Of a stretch of 64,000 bases of DNA, positions 42,643 to 51,100 are shown piece after piece; the stretch's first letter is position 1, and each line of letters opens with the position of its first letter. The stretch is from the NCBI GenBank assembly GCA_965277495.1, contig OZ255824.1, positions 3,348,001 through 3,412,000 of the forward strand, written 5' to 3'. The translations under genes were made by a program, and so were the position numbers. Below the pieces are notes generated by a model. It was not told where the DNA came from. It was given only the letters and a program-made list of their open reading frames with translations, and did not search any database. The DNA comes from CAHJXG01 sp965277495 (GTDB taxonomy: Bacteria; Pseudomonadota; Alphaproteobacteria; Acetobacterales; Acetobacteraceae).

Positions 42643-43278
42643 TCAATGCGCGAAGATGTCGGGGTCCTCGTAGCCGAGTAGGTCGAGGCGGCAGCGGGTG
42701 GGCAGGAAAGCAAAGCAGGCTTCGGCCAGCGCCAGGCGGTCCTCACGCACCAGCAAGGCCTCGAGCCGGGTCCAGAGCGCATGCAGATAGAGCACGTCGG
42801 AGGCTGCATAGGCCATCTGTTCGGAGCTTAGCTCGGGGGCACCCCAGTCCGAGGTCTGCTGCTGTTTCGACAGTTCCACGCCGACCAGCTCGCGGCATAG
42901 GTCCTTGAGGCCGTGGCGGTCGGTGAAGGTGCGGACGAGCTTTGCTGCGATCTTGGTGCACTTCACTGGCGCCACGGTGATGCCGAGCGCCTGTTGCAGC
43001 ACGGCGACATCGAAGCGGGCGAAGTGCATGAGCTTGGTGACGCCGGGATCGGCCAACAGGCGCGCGAGGTTCGGCGCAGCGTAGCCACGTCCGCCGAGGG
43101 ACACGGGGATGAGCTGCACCAGATGCGCAGCGCCATCGCCGGACGACATCTGCACGAGGCAGAGCCGGTCGCGGTGCGGGTTGAGGCCCATCGTTTCGGT
43201 GTCGACGGCGACCACCGGGCCGAGTTGCATACCGTCCGGGAGGTCGTTCCGGTGCAGGTGGATGGCGGCATTTGGCAT
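42643..43278 (-). CDS. Ribonuclease D-like 3'-5' exonuclease
   Basis: The 211-residue DEDDy exonuclease domain has ExoI VVAVDTETMGLNP, ExoII in LMHFARFDVAVLQQ and ExoIII with YAASDVLYLHALW (Tyr type). It lacks the HRDC domains of full RNase D, so it is the short alphaproteobacterial form. It probably trims 3' ends of tRNA or other structured RNA. ATG 43278 lies 20 bp after the encoded CCA end of tRNA-Leu, so the gene is likely transcribed with the tRNA. An in-frame GTG at 43293 is less likely. Confidence 0.88.
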   Translation of the reverse strand: MPNAAIHLHRNDLPDGMQLGPVVAVDTETMGLNPHRDRLCLVQMSSGDGAAHLVQLIPVSLGGRGYAAPNLARLLADPGVTKLMHFARFDVAVLQQALGITVAPVKCTKIAAKLVRTFTDRHGLKDLCRELVGVELSKQQQTSDWGAPELSSEQMAYAASDVLYLHALWTRLEALLVREDRLALAEACFAFLPTRCRLDLLGYEDPDIFAH

Positions 43279-43298
43279 GAACTGAACCGTCACGGAAA

Positions 43299-43385
43299 TG
43301 GTGCCCAGGAAAAGACTCGAACTTTCACAACCTTGCGGTCACAGGTACCTGAAACCTGCGCGTCTACCAATTCCGCCACCTGGGC
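43299..43385 (-). tRNA. tRNA-Leu (CAG)
   Basis: A full cloverleaf reads on the minus strand. The acceptor arm is GCCCAGG/CCTGGGC, the D-arm contains GGAATTGGTAGACGC, the anticodon loop TTTCAGGTA gives CAG, a long class II variable arm follows, and the T-loop is GTTCGAGTC. The 3' CCA is encoded (43299-43301). Class II structure and D-loop agree with leucine. Confidence 0.95.
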
Positions 43386-43542
43386 ATTCCATACGGTGGA
43401 GGCGTGAAGTAGCCTTGGGAATCAGGGGCGTCAAGCCGCAATCGCAAGGGAGTTGCCAAGGTTAGGCAGTTCGAAACGCCGGGGTCTCTTGAGAAGGCCG
43501 GGTTCGACCCGTAGTAGAGGGCAACTTGTAAGGGGTGGCCTG

Positions 43543-44493
43543 ATGGCGACGCGCAGCGTGGCGACGGTGTTTGGCGGCAGTGGCTTCATTGGGCGCTATG
43601 TCGTGATGCGGCTGGCGGCGCAGGGGCATGTCGTCCGGGTGGCCGGGCGCAATACCGAGGCGGCGCGCGGGTCGATGATGGCCGGCCAGGTTGGCCAGGT
43701 GGTGCCGCTGTATGTCAGCCTGTCGAACGAGGCGGCGATCCAGCGGGCGGCCGAGGGCGCCGACATGGTCGTGAACCTGGTCGGCATCCTATCTGAGCGG
43801 CGGGCCGGGGACTTTCAGCGCGTGCATGCCGAGGGCGCCGGGCGCATTGCCCGCGCGGCGGCGTCGCAGGGAGTGCGGCGCATGGTGCAGGTTTCGGCCA
43901 TCGGCGCCGATCCCGAAAGCGCCAGCCTGTATGCGCGCAGCAAGGCGGAAGGCGAGCGCGCGGTGCTCGCTGCCATGCCCGGCGCCACGATCCTGCGCCC
44001 CTCGGTCGTGTTCGGGGCGGAGGACCAGTTCTTTAACCGGTTCGGCAACATGGCGATGACGCTGCCGGTCATGCCGGTGATCTCGGGCAACACGCGGTTC
44101 CAGCCGGTCTATGTCGGCGATGTCGCGGACGCGATCATGGCAGTGCTGGCGCGGGACGACGCGATGGGGCGCGTCTATGAGCTGGGCGGACCCCGGGTTT
44201 GGACGTTCCGGGAAATCCTGAGCTGGATCCTGCGGGAGACCCGGCGCAACCGGCCCCTCATCGATGTTCCGATGAGCGTGGCCCGGGTGCAGGCCCGCAT
44301 CGGCGAGCTGATTCCCGGCAAGCCATTGACCCGCGACCAGTTGATTTTGCTCGGGCGGGATAACGTGGTGGCGCAGGGAATGCCCGGCCTGCAGGAACTG
44401 GGCATCGTGCCGACGCCGATTGAGCTGGTGGTGCCGGAGTATTTGGACCGCTACCGGGTCGGCGGCGGCAAGCGGGAGGAGGTTCCGACCTAA
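43543..44493 (+). CDS. NDUFA9-like NAD(P)-binding epimerase-family protein
   Basis: The 316-residue atypical short-chain dehydrogenase begins with ATVFGGSGFIGRYVVMRLAA, the NAD(P)-binding Gly motif at about residues 8-20. VQVSAIGADPESASLYARSK and ILRPSVVFGAEDQFFNRF follow, a pattern shared with mitochondrial complex I subunit NDUFA9 and its bacterial relatives. The catalytic Tyr is in a Y-A-R-S-K setting. Bacterial members are thought to bind NADPH and support quinone or complex I function. ATG 43543 begins at the Rossmann strand after GGGGTGG. It is divergent from tRNA-Leu. Confidence 0.85.
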   Translation: MATRSVATVFGGSGFIGRYVVMRLAAQGHVVRVAGRNTEAARGSMMAGQVGQVVPLYVSLSNEAAIQRAAEGADMVVNLVGILSERRAGDFQRVHAEGAGRIARAAASQGVRRMVQVSAIGADPESASLYARSKAEGERAVLAAMPGATILRPSVVFGAEDQFFNRFGNMAMTLPVMPVISGNTRFQPVYVGDVADAIMAVLARDDAMGRVYELGGPRVWTFREILSWILRETRRNRPLIDVPMSVARVQARIGELIPGKPLTRDQLILLGRDNVVAQGMPGLQELGIVPTPIELVVPEYLDRYRVGGGKREEVPT

Positions 44494-44538
44494 AACCAGG
44501 CGCGTCAGCGATGCTGGGCGAGCAATGCGCTTTCGCGG

Positions 44539-45150
44539 TCACATGGCCATTTCCTTGCGGGTTCCTGGCTGTGTTTTATAGTGATGCACCGACAGGCACA
44601 TCAGGACGGCTCCGAGCCAGAACCACACTACTGCCATGGCATAGGCGCTCAGGATAGTCACGAGGTTCGCCTGTCCATTCAGTTCGCGTGCGACGCCGAG
44701 ATAGGCGGCAAAGATCCAGGAGATTGCGGACACGACGCCGAGCAAGATCGATATCACTGGGATCTGGTTGAGGATTGTCGTGAACAGCGTATAGCCGATC
44801 CTGTCCTTTACCATAGGCAGCACGACCCTATGCAGCAGCAGCGCGTTGCACGTCAGGGCAGCAACGATGACCAACTTTGCCCACAGCTTCTGGTTCATGA
44901 TTGATGCCGGCGCGTCCCATGCGTTGTAAAGCACGAGGAGCGCTCCGGTGAGCCAGATCAGCGCGAGCCCGGCGCCGACGGCACGAGACAGGTCAGCCAA
45001 CTGGGACGCTGCTCTCTGGCTGACTATCCCGAAGGCCAGCTTTCTGACCACGATCCAATCGGCGAGCAAGGCAGCCCCGAGGCCGAGTGCAAGCGCCAGG
45101 ACGTGACATAGGACAAGCAGCGTATGGATCTGGATCATCACGGACGGCAT
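44539..45150 (-). CDS. Predicted integral membrane protein, unknown function
   Basis: A 203-residue protein with about five hydrophobic helices (residues 6-30, 52-72, 85-108, 128-150 and 162-185). I do not recognise a named family; the pattern HTLLVLCHVLALALGLGAAL with early His and WLTGALLVLY recalls small heme- or copper-related membrane proteins, but this is weak. The start is ATG 45150 or ATG 45138; neither has a clear ribosome binding site. It follows the pseudo-receiver regulator on the same strand with a 35-bp gap, so the two may form an operon. Confidence 0.65.
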   Translation of the reverse strand: MPSVMIQIHTLLVLCHVLALALGLGAALLADWIVVRKLAFGIVSQRAASQLADLSRAVGAGLALIWLTGALLVLYNAWDAPASIMNQKLWAKLVIVAALTCNALLLHRVVLPMVKDRIGYTLFTTILNQIPVISILLGVVSAISWIFAAYLGVARELNGQANLVTILSAYAMAVVWFWLGAVLMCLSVHHYKTQPGTRKEMAM

Positions 45151-45185
45151 CCGGCGAGACCAATTTCAGGCATTGCCCCCGCTCC

Positions 45186-45944
45186 TCAGGCCGCGTTGCG
45201 AGTGGAGGACATCGTCATGGCATGACGCCCCTCGCCGTTGCGATAGGTGAGGCCGCCCATTTGAGAAATGTGGCTGGCCCGAGCGGCTGTGGGCTTTACG
45301 GTGCTCGGCTCGACATTTTGCGGGTTCTTTTGACGGAAGCGGGCGGCAGCCTCGCCCCGGCTGCGCACGTCCCATTTATCCAGGATGCTATGAACATGGT
45401 TCTTCACGGTCGGCAGCGCGACGTTGAGCCGGCGCGCAATGAGCTTGTTCGACATGCCTTCCGCGAGGAGTTCGGCAATTTCACGCTCACGAGCCGTGAG
45501 CGCGTGGATGCCGGCCCGGCTTATGCGTTCGTTGGAGCGGTCGGCAAATCCGTTCAGCAGCAGCGCGGTCAGCCTTGGCGGGCAAACGACGTCCCCGGCG
45601 GCAGCACGGCGGACGGTTGACACCAAGTGGTTCGTTGAGGTGTCCGGCCCGAGGTAGCCGGAGATGCCGATATCCGCCCAGGTCAGGAATTCTTGGTCCA
45701 ATTCACGCATCGACAAGACAACCACGGCCAGTTTTGGGAAGCGCGCCCGGATTTGCGCGACCAGTTCCATTCCTTCGGGGTGCGACGACTCGACGATGAC
45801 CAGGTTGGGCGTGCACTCTGTTGCGGCGGCTTCGACGGTTTCGTAAGAGAATGCTCCGATAGCATCGATGTCGCCATCGCTACGCAGGGTCGTAATTAGC
45901 GCATCTCGCAGGAAGTGCGCATGGCTGACGACGAGAACGATCAT
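45186..45944 (-). CDS. LuxR-family regulator with pseudo-receiver domain
   Basis: The 252-residue protein has a receiver-like fold at 1-120 and a LuxR HTH at about 145-210 (LTAREREIAELLAEGMSNKL, then VALPTVKNHVHSIL). The receiver lacks the usual signature: the acidic pair after strand 1 is replaced (VLVVSHAHF), the phosphoacceptor position is Glu52 (NLVIVESSHPEG) and the conserved Lys is missing (ISGYLGPDTS). It therefore probably works without phosphorylation. The final 45 residues form an extra tail. GAGG precedes ATG 45944. A CRP-type palindrome lies 117 bp upstream. Confidence 0.85.
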   Translation of the reverse strand: MIVLVVSHAHFLRDALITTLRSDGDIDAIGAFSYETVEAAATECTPNLVIVESSHPEGMELVAQIRARFPKLAVVVLSMRELDQEFLTWADIGISGYLGPDTSTNHLVSTVRRAAAGDVVCPPRLTALLLNGFADRSNERISRAGIHALTAREREIAELLAEGMSNKLIARRLNVALPTVKNHVHSILDKWDVRSRGEAAARFRQKNPQNVEPSTVKPTAARASHISQMGGLTYRNGEGRHAMTMSSTRNAA

Positions 45945-46760
45945 AATAACCTCAAAAATTAATCTTGCTGGTGTGCGTTGCGGAACGGGTGTGAGTATCT
46001 TGCGAGTTGGCGGTGCCGGTTGGGCAGCAGAGATGATAGGCTGGTGTCGTATCGACTGTTAGTGACTGCGGTCACACCAAGGAGATGGCGATCGCCGCGG
46101 TCGTTACTTACAAAGGCACGTCGTCCTGGGATGGTTCTGCTGATGGGCGGCCCGAGAGTTCACGCGAATGACGGCTTTAAAACGGCAATCGACAAGCTAG
46201 AGGTTCGTTCATCCTCATTTCAACAGCTACGGGTTGGCCTATTCTCCTCAGTGCAGGCGATCGTTCAATTAGTCGGGATTCGTTGTTTTTAACCGTGCTC
46301 TTTCGCTTTTTTGAACAATGGACGTTTGTTAACGTCTCGTCAAGACTTCCGGGGGGCGTAATAGAAACGTTATCGTGATGACCGGCTGAGCGCCTGGCCG
46401 CACGTTCGGCCGCACGTTCCACGCCATCAAAGCCTGCCTGCTTGTAATGAAATTATAACGTTGTCTGGGGTCTGGGAACTACCTTGCTGCAGGCTTGAAG
46501 CGCGCCGTGGCGTGGGTCGGGCGTCATAGACGACAATCGGAGAGAGCCGCGCCATGCCAAACGGCCCCGCAAAATGCGATAGGGCCGAAGTGGCATTATT
46601 AATCGGGTCGCAACGATTTGCAGCAGACGGCGTCGATGGTATTTACGTATAATACGACACGACTGCTGTCCCATCCGCATTGTTTCCGCTGGTCAAGGGC
46701 CGGCGTGAGCCATATACGGCATGAAGAAGGCTGCCGGGCAGCCGCTCATGGAGAGTGACT
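45945..46760. other. 816-bp intergenic region between the LuxR-type gene and gltD
   Basis: I see no supported gene. It contains the CRP-type site at 46061 and two tandem copies of GGCCGCACGTTC (46396-46419). It also has a consensus-like TATAAT at 46648-46653 without a good -35. The region is AT-richer than its surroundings and could hold the promoters of both flanking units or a small RNA. Confidence 0.5.
46061..46076. promoter_or_regulatory. CRP/FNR-family-type palindrome
   Basis: AGTGACTGCGGTCACA keeps GTGAC-N4-GTCAC symmetry and differs by one end base from the TGTGA-N6-TCACA form seen at 56191 and 62596. It lies 117 bp upstream of the pseudo-receiver LuxR gene. Confidence 0.55.
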
Positions 46761-48191
46761 ATGGCTGACCGTATGCTGCAGTTCGTAAGTCTCGCACAAC
46801 ATCAGCCCCCGAAACGCGCATCATCGATGCGGCGGGAAGACTTCGCCGAGATTTACGCCGACTTCGATCCTGCCCAGGCCGGCGCGCAGAGCAGCCGGTG
46901 CAGCCAATGCGGCGTGCCGTTCTGCCAAGTCCATTGCCCGCTGGCCAACAACATCCCCGATTGGCTGAAGCTGACGGCGGAGAACCGGCTGCAAGAGGCC
47001 TATGAGGTCAGCTCGGCCACCAATACCTTCCCGGAGATCTGTGGGCGGATTTGCCCGCAGGACCGGCTGTGCGAGGGCAATTGCGTCATCGAGAAGGGCT
47101 TCGAGAGCGTCACCATCGGCGCGGTCGAGCGCTTCATCACCGACCATGCCTGGGAGCAGGGCTGGGTGCAGCCGCCGCGGCCGCGGCAGGAACGGCCGCA
47201 ATCGGTGGGCATCATCGGCGCTGGACCCGGCGGCCTTGCGGCGGCGGAACGGCTGCGCACGCTGGGATACCAGGTGCATGTCTACGACCGGTATGACCGG
47301 GTCGGCGGGCTGATGATCTATGGCATTCCCGGCTTCAAGCTGGAAAAGGAGATCGTGCTGCGACGGTGGAAGCTGCTGGAGGAAGGCGGCATCCGCTTCC
47401 ATCTCGGCGTCGAACTCGGCCGCGACCTAAGCTTTGCCGACCTGCGGGCAAAGCACGACACAATCCTGATCGCAACCGGCGTCTATAAGGCGCGCAATAT
47501 TGGCGGACCCGGCGCCGGGCTGGCGGGGATCGTGCCGGCGATGGACTTCCTGACCGCCAGCAACCGCAAGGGCCTCGGCGATCCGGTGCCGAGCTTCGAC
47601 AGCGGCGAACACAATGCCGAGGGCAAGCGCGTCGTGGTGATCGGCGGCGGCGATACGGCGATGGACTGCGTGCGCACGGCGGTTCGCCAAGGGGCAACAA
47701 GCGTTTCCTGTCTTTATAGACGGGACAAGGTGAACATGCCGGGCTCGATGCGCGAGGTGAAGAACGCCGAGGAGGAAGGCGTGCAGTTCGTCTGGCTCTC
47801 GGCGCCGGAGGCGTTCCTGGGCGACACGCAGGTGACGGGCGTGCGGGTTCAGCGCATGCGGCTTGGATTGACCGACAGTTCGGGCCGGCAGGCGGTGGAG
47901 CCGGCGGATGTGCGGATTACGCTGGAGGCGGATTTGGTGATCAAGGCGCTGGGCTTCGATCCCGAGGATCTGCCGAAGCTATGGGATGAACCCGGGCTCG
48001 AGGTCAGCCGCTGGGGCACGCTGAAGGTCGAGCATCGGACGCAGATGACGGCGATGCCGGGCGTGTTCGCGGCGGGGGACATCGTGCGGGGCGCAAGCCT
48101 GGTGGTGTGGGCGATCCGCGACGGGCGGGACGCGGCGACGCGGATGCACAAGTATATGCAGCAGGGCGCCATGCTGGCGGCGGCGGAGTGA
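46761..48191 (+). CDS. gltD: Glutamate synthase (NADPH) small subunit
   Basis: 476 residues. The N-terminus has the cysteine clusters for two [4Fe-4S] centres (CSQCGVPFCQVHCPLANNIP near 45, then CGRICPQDRLCEGNC near 95). FAD binding is at GIIGAGPGGLAAAERLR (near 150), and NADPH binding at VVVIGGGDTAMDCVRTAV (near 295), with the end GVFAAGDIVRGASLVVWAI. It passes electrons from NADPH to the large subunit for glutamate synthesis. ATG 46761 begins MADRMLQF; two in-frame codons upstream (GTG 46755) are less likely. It lies 5 bp before gltB. Confidence 0.95.
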   Translation: MADRMLQFVSLAQHQPPKRASSMRREDFAEIYADFDPAQAGAQSSRCSQCGVPFCQVHCPLANNIPDWLKLTAENRLQEAYEVSSATNTFPEICGRICPQDRLCEGNCVIEKGFESVTIGAVERFITDHAWEQGWVQPPRPRQERPQSVGIIGAGPGGLAAAERLRTLGYQVHVYDRYDRVGGLMIYGIPGFKLEKEIVLRRWKLLEEGGIRFHLGVELGRDLSFADLRAKHDTILIATGVYKARNIGGPGAGLAGIVPAMDFLTASNRKGLGDPVPSFDSGEHNAEGKRVVVIGGGDTAMDCVRTAVRQGATSVSCLYRRDKVNMPGSMREVKNAEEEGVQFVWLSAPEAFLGDTQVTGVRVQRMRLGLTDSSGRQAVEPADVRITLEADLVIKALGFDPEDLPKLWDEPGLEVSRWGTLKVEHRTQMTAMPGVFAAGDIVRGASLVVWAIRDGRDAATRMHKYMQQGAMLAAAE

Positions 48192-48196
48192 CGGGC

Positions 48197-51100
48197 ATGG
48201 AAACCATTGGCATGAACACGGTTGGAACGGGCTTTGTTGCCGAATGGAACGCCAACGTCGCCCGGCTTGCTGGGACCTACGACCCGAGCCAGGAGCATGA
48301 TGCCTGCGGCGTCGGCATGGTGGCGGCGCTGGACGGCGTTGCGCGGCGGGACGTGGTGCAGGCGGGCATCGACGCGTTGCGCGCCGTGTGGCACCGCGGC
48401 GCCGTGGATGCGGACGGCAAGACCGGGGACGGCGCCGGCATCCATATCGAAATTCCGCAGGATTTCTTTGCCGAGGCGGTGCGGCGCAGCGGGCATGCCG
48501 AGCAGCCGGATCGCATGGCGGTCGGCATGGTGTTCCTGCCGAAGACCGACCTGGGCGCGCAGGAACGCTGCCGGCAGATCGTCGAGACCGAGATCCTGGC
48601 GCTGGGATACAGCATCTTCGGCTGGCGTCAGGTGCCGATCAATGTCGCCTGCATCGGTGAAAAGGCCAACGCGACCCGGCCCGAGATCGAGCAGATCATG
48701 ATACGCGGGCGGTCCGGCGCCGACCCGGCCGAGTTCGAGCGCGACCTGTATGTCATCCGCCGCAAGATCGAGAAGCAGGCGATCGCGGCGCAGATCCCGG
48801 AGCTGTATATCTGCAGCCTGTCGTGCCGGAGCATCATCTACAAGGGGATGTTCCTGGCCGAAAGCCTGACCGATTTCTATCCGGACCTGCTGGATCCGCG
48901 GTTCATCAGCCGCTTCGCCATCTATCATCAGCGCTATTCGACCAACACCTTCCCGACCTGGCGGTTGGCGCAGCCGTTCCGGATGCTGGCGCATAATGGG
49001 GAGATCAACACCGTCGCCGGCAACAGCAACTGGATGAAATCGCACGAGACCCGGCTCGCGGCCGGGCCGCTGGAGGGCTTCATCGACGAGGTGAAGCCGG
49101 TGATCCAGGCGGGCGGGTCGGACACCGCGACGCTCGACAACGTATTCGAATTGTTGGTGCGCGCCGGGCGCGACGCGCCGATGGCGAAGGCGTTGATGAT
49201 CCCGGCGAGCGTCGGGCAGGACGCGACGATGCCGGACGCGCATCGCGATATGTTCCTGTATTGCAACGCCGTCATGGAGCCTTGGGACGGCCCGGCGGCG
49301 ATCACCGCGACCGATGGCCGCTGGGTGATTGCCGGGCTGGACCGCAATGGGCTGCGCCCGCTGCGTTACACGGTCACCGAGCACAAGCTGCTGGTGGTCG
49401 GCAGCGAGACGGGGATGGTGAAGTTCAATGAGAACGAGATCGTCGCCAAGGGCCGGGTCGGGCCGGGGCAGACGATCGGCGTGGATCTGGAGAACGCGCG
49501 GTTCTATCTCGATGACGAGCTGAAGGATCTGATGGCGGCGCGGCAGCCGTTTGGCGACTGGGCCAAGCGGATCACCAAGATCGACCGCATCGTCACGACC
49601 GACGCGCCGGAGCCGGCGCTTTACGACGCGGCGGAGCTGCGCCGGCGGCAGCTCGCCGTGGGCACGACGCTCGAGGAACTCGAGATGATCCTGCATCCGA
49701 TGGTCGAGGACAGCGCCGAGGCCATCGGCAGCATGGGCGACGACACGCCGATCGCCGTGTTGTCCGAGCGGTACCGCGGGCTGCACCACTATTTCCGGCA
49801 AGGATTCAGCCAGGTCACCAACCCGCCGATCGACAGCCTGCGCGAGACCCGGGTGATGACGTTGAAGACCCGGCTCGGCAACCTCGGCAACATATTGGAC
49901 GAGGACAGCGGCCAGTGCGACCTGCTGCAGCTCGAGAGCCCGGTGCTGAGCAACGCCGAGTTCGCGGCGATGACGGCGGGGCTGGGGAGTTCTGCGGTCA
50001 CGGTGGACTGCACGTTCCCGATCGTGAATGGCGAGGTGGACCTTCGCGCCGGGCTTGAGCGCATCCGGCGGGAGGCGGAGGAGGCGGTGCGCGCCGGCTG
50101 TTCGCACGTGATCCTGACGGACGAGGCGCAGTCGGAGGACCGGGCGCCGATCCCGATGATCCTGGTGACCGGCGCGGTGCATACGCATTTGGTGCGGCAA
50201 TCGCTGCGTACTTTTACAAGCCTTAACGTTCGCAGCGCAGAATGCATCGACACGCATTATTTTGCCGTGCTGATCGGGGTGGGCGCTACGACGGTGAATG
50301 CATATTTGGCGCAGGAAGGGATTGCCGACCGGCATCGCCGCGGGCTGTTTGGGCAATTGAGCCTGAAGGAGGCGGTGCAGCGGTATAAGAAGGCCGTCGA
50401 CAAGGGGCTGCTGAAGGTGATGTCGAAGATGGGCATCTCGGTCATCAGCTCGTACCGCGGCGGGTATAACTTCGAGGCCATCGGTTTGTCCCGGGCCTTG
50501 GTCGCCGAGTATTTCCCGGGCATGCAGTCGCGCATTTCCGGCATCGGGCTGACCGGCATCGCGCGCAAGGTGCTGGGGCTGCATGAGGCGGCGTGGCATG
50601 GGGAGACGACGGCGTTGCCGGTGGGCGGCGTTTACAAGCTGCGGCGGCGGGGCGAGGTGCATGCGTTCGATGGCGGGCTGATCCATACACTGCAGACCGC
50701 GGTGGCGACCGACAGTTTCGAGACGTATCGCCGGTATGCCGACGGGGTGCGCCGGCAGAAGCCGGTGGCGTTGCGCGACCTGATGGACTTCCGCACCGAC
50801 GGCGTGAAGGCGATCCCGGTCGATGACGTCGAGAGCATCACCGAGATCAGGAAGCGGCTGGTGGCGCCGGGCATCTCGCTGGGGGCGTTGAGTCCGGAGG
50901 CGCATGAAACGCTGAGCATCGCGATGAACCGCATCGGGGCGCGAAGCGACAGCGGCGAGGGCGGCGAGGACCCGGCGCGTGCGACGCCGCGCGCCAACGG
51001 CGACAATGCGTCTTCGGCGATCAAGCAGGTGGGTTCCGGGCGGTTCGGGGTGACGGCCGAGTACCTGAACGCCTGCCGCGAGATCGAGATCAAGATGGCC

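Noticed and set aside
46625..46653. A sigma-70-type promoter with TATAAT at 46648 before gltD
   Set aside because: The -10 matches consensus but no -35-like hexamer lies at 16-18 bp spacing, and alphaproteobacterial promoters are poorly predicted by eye.
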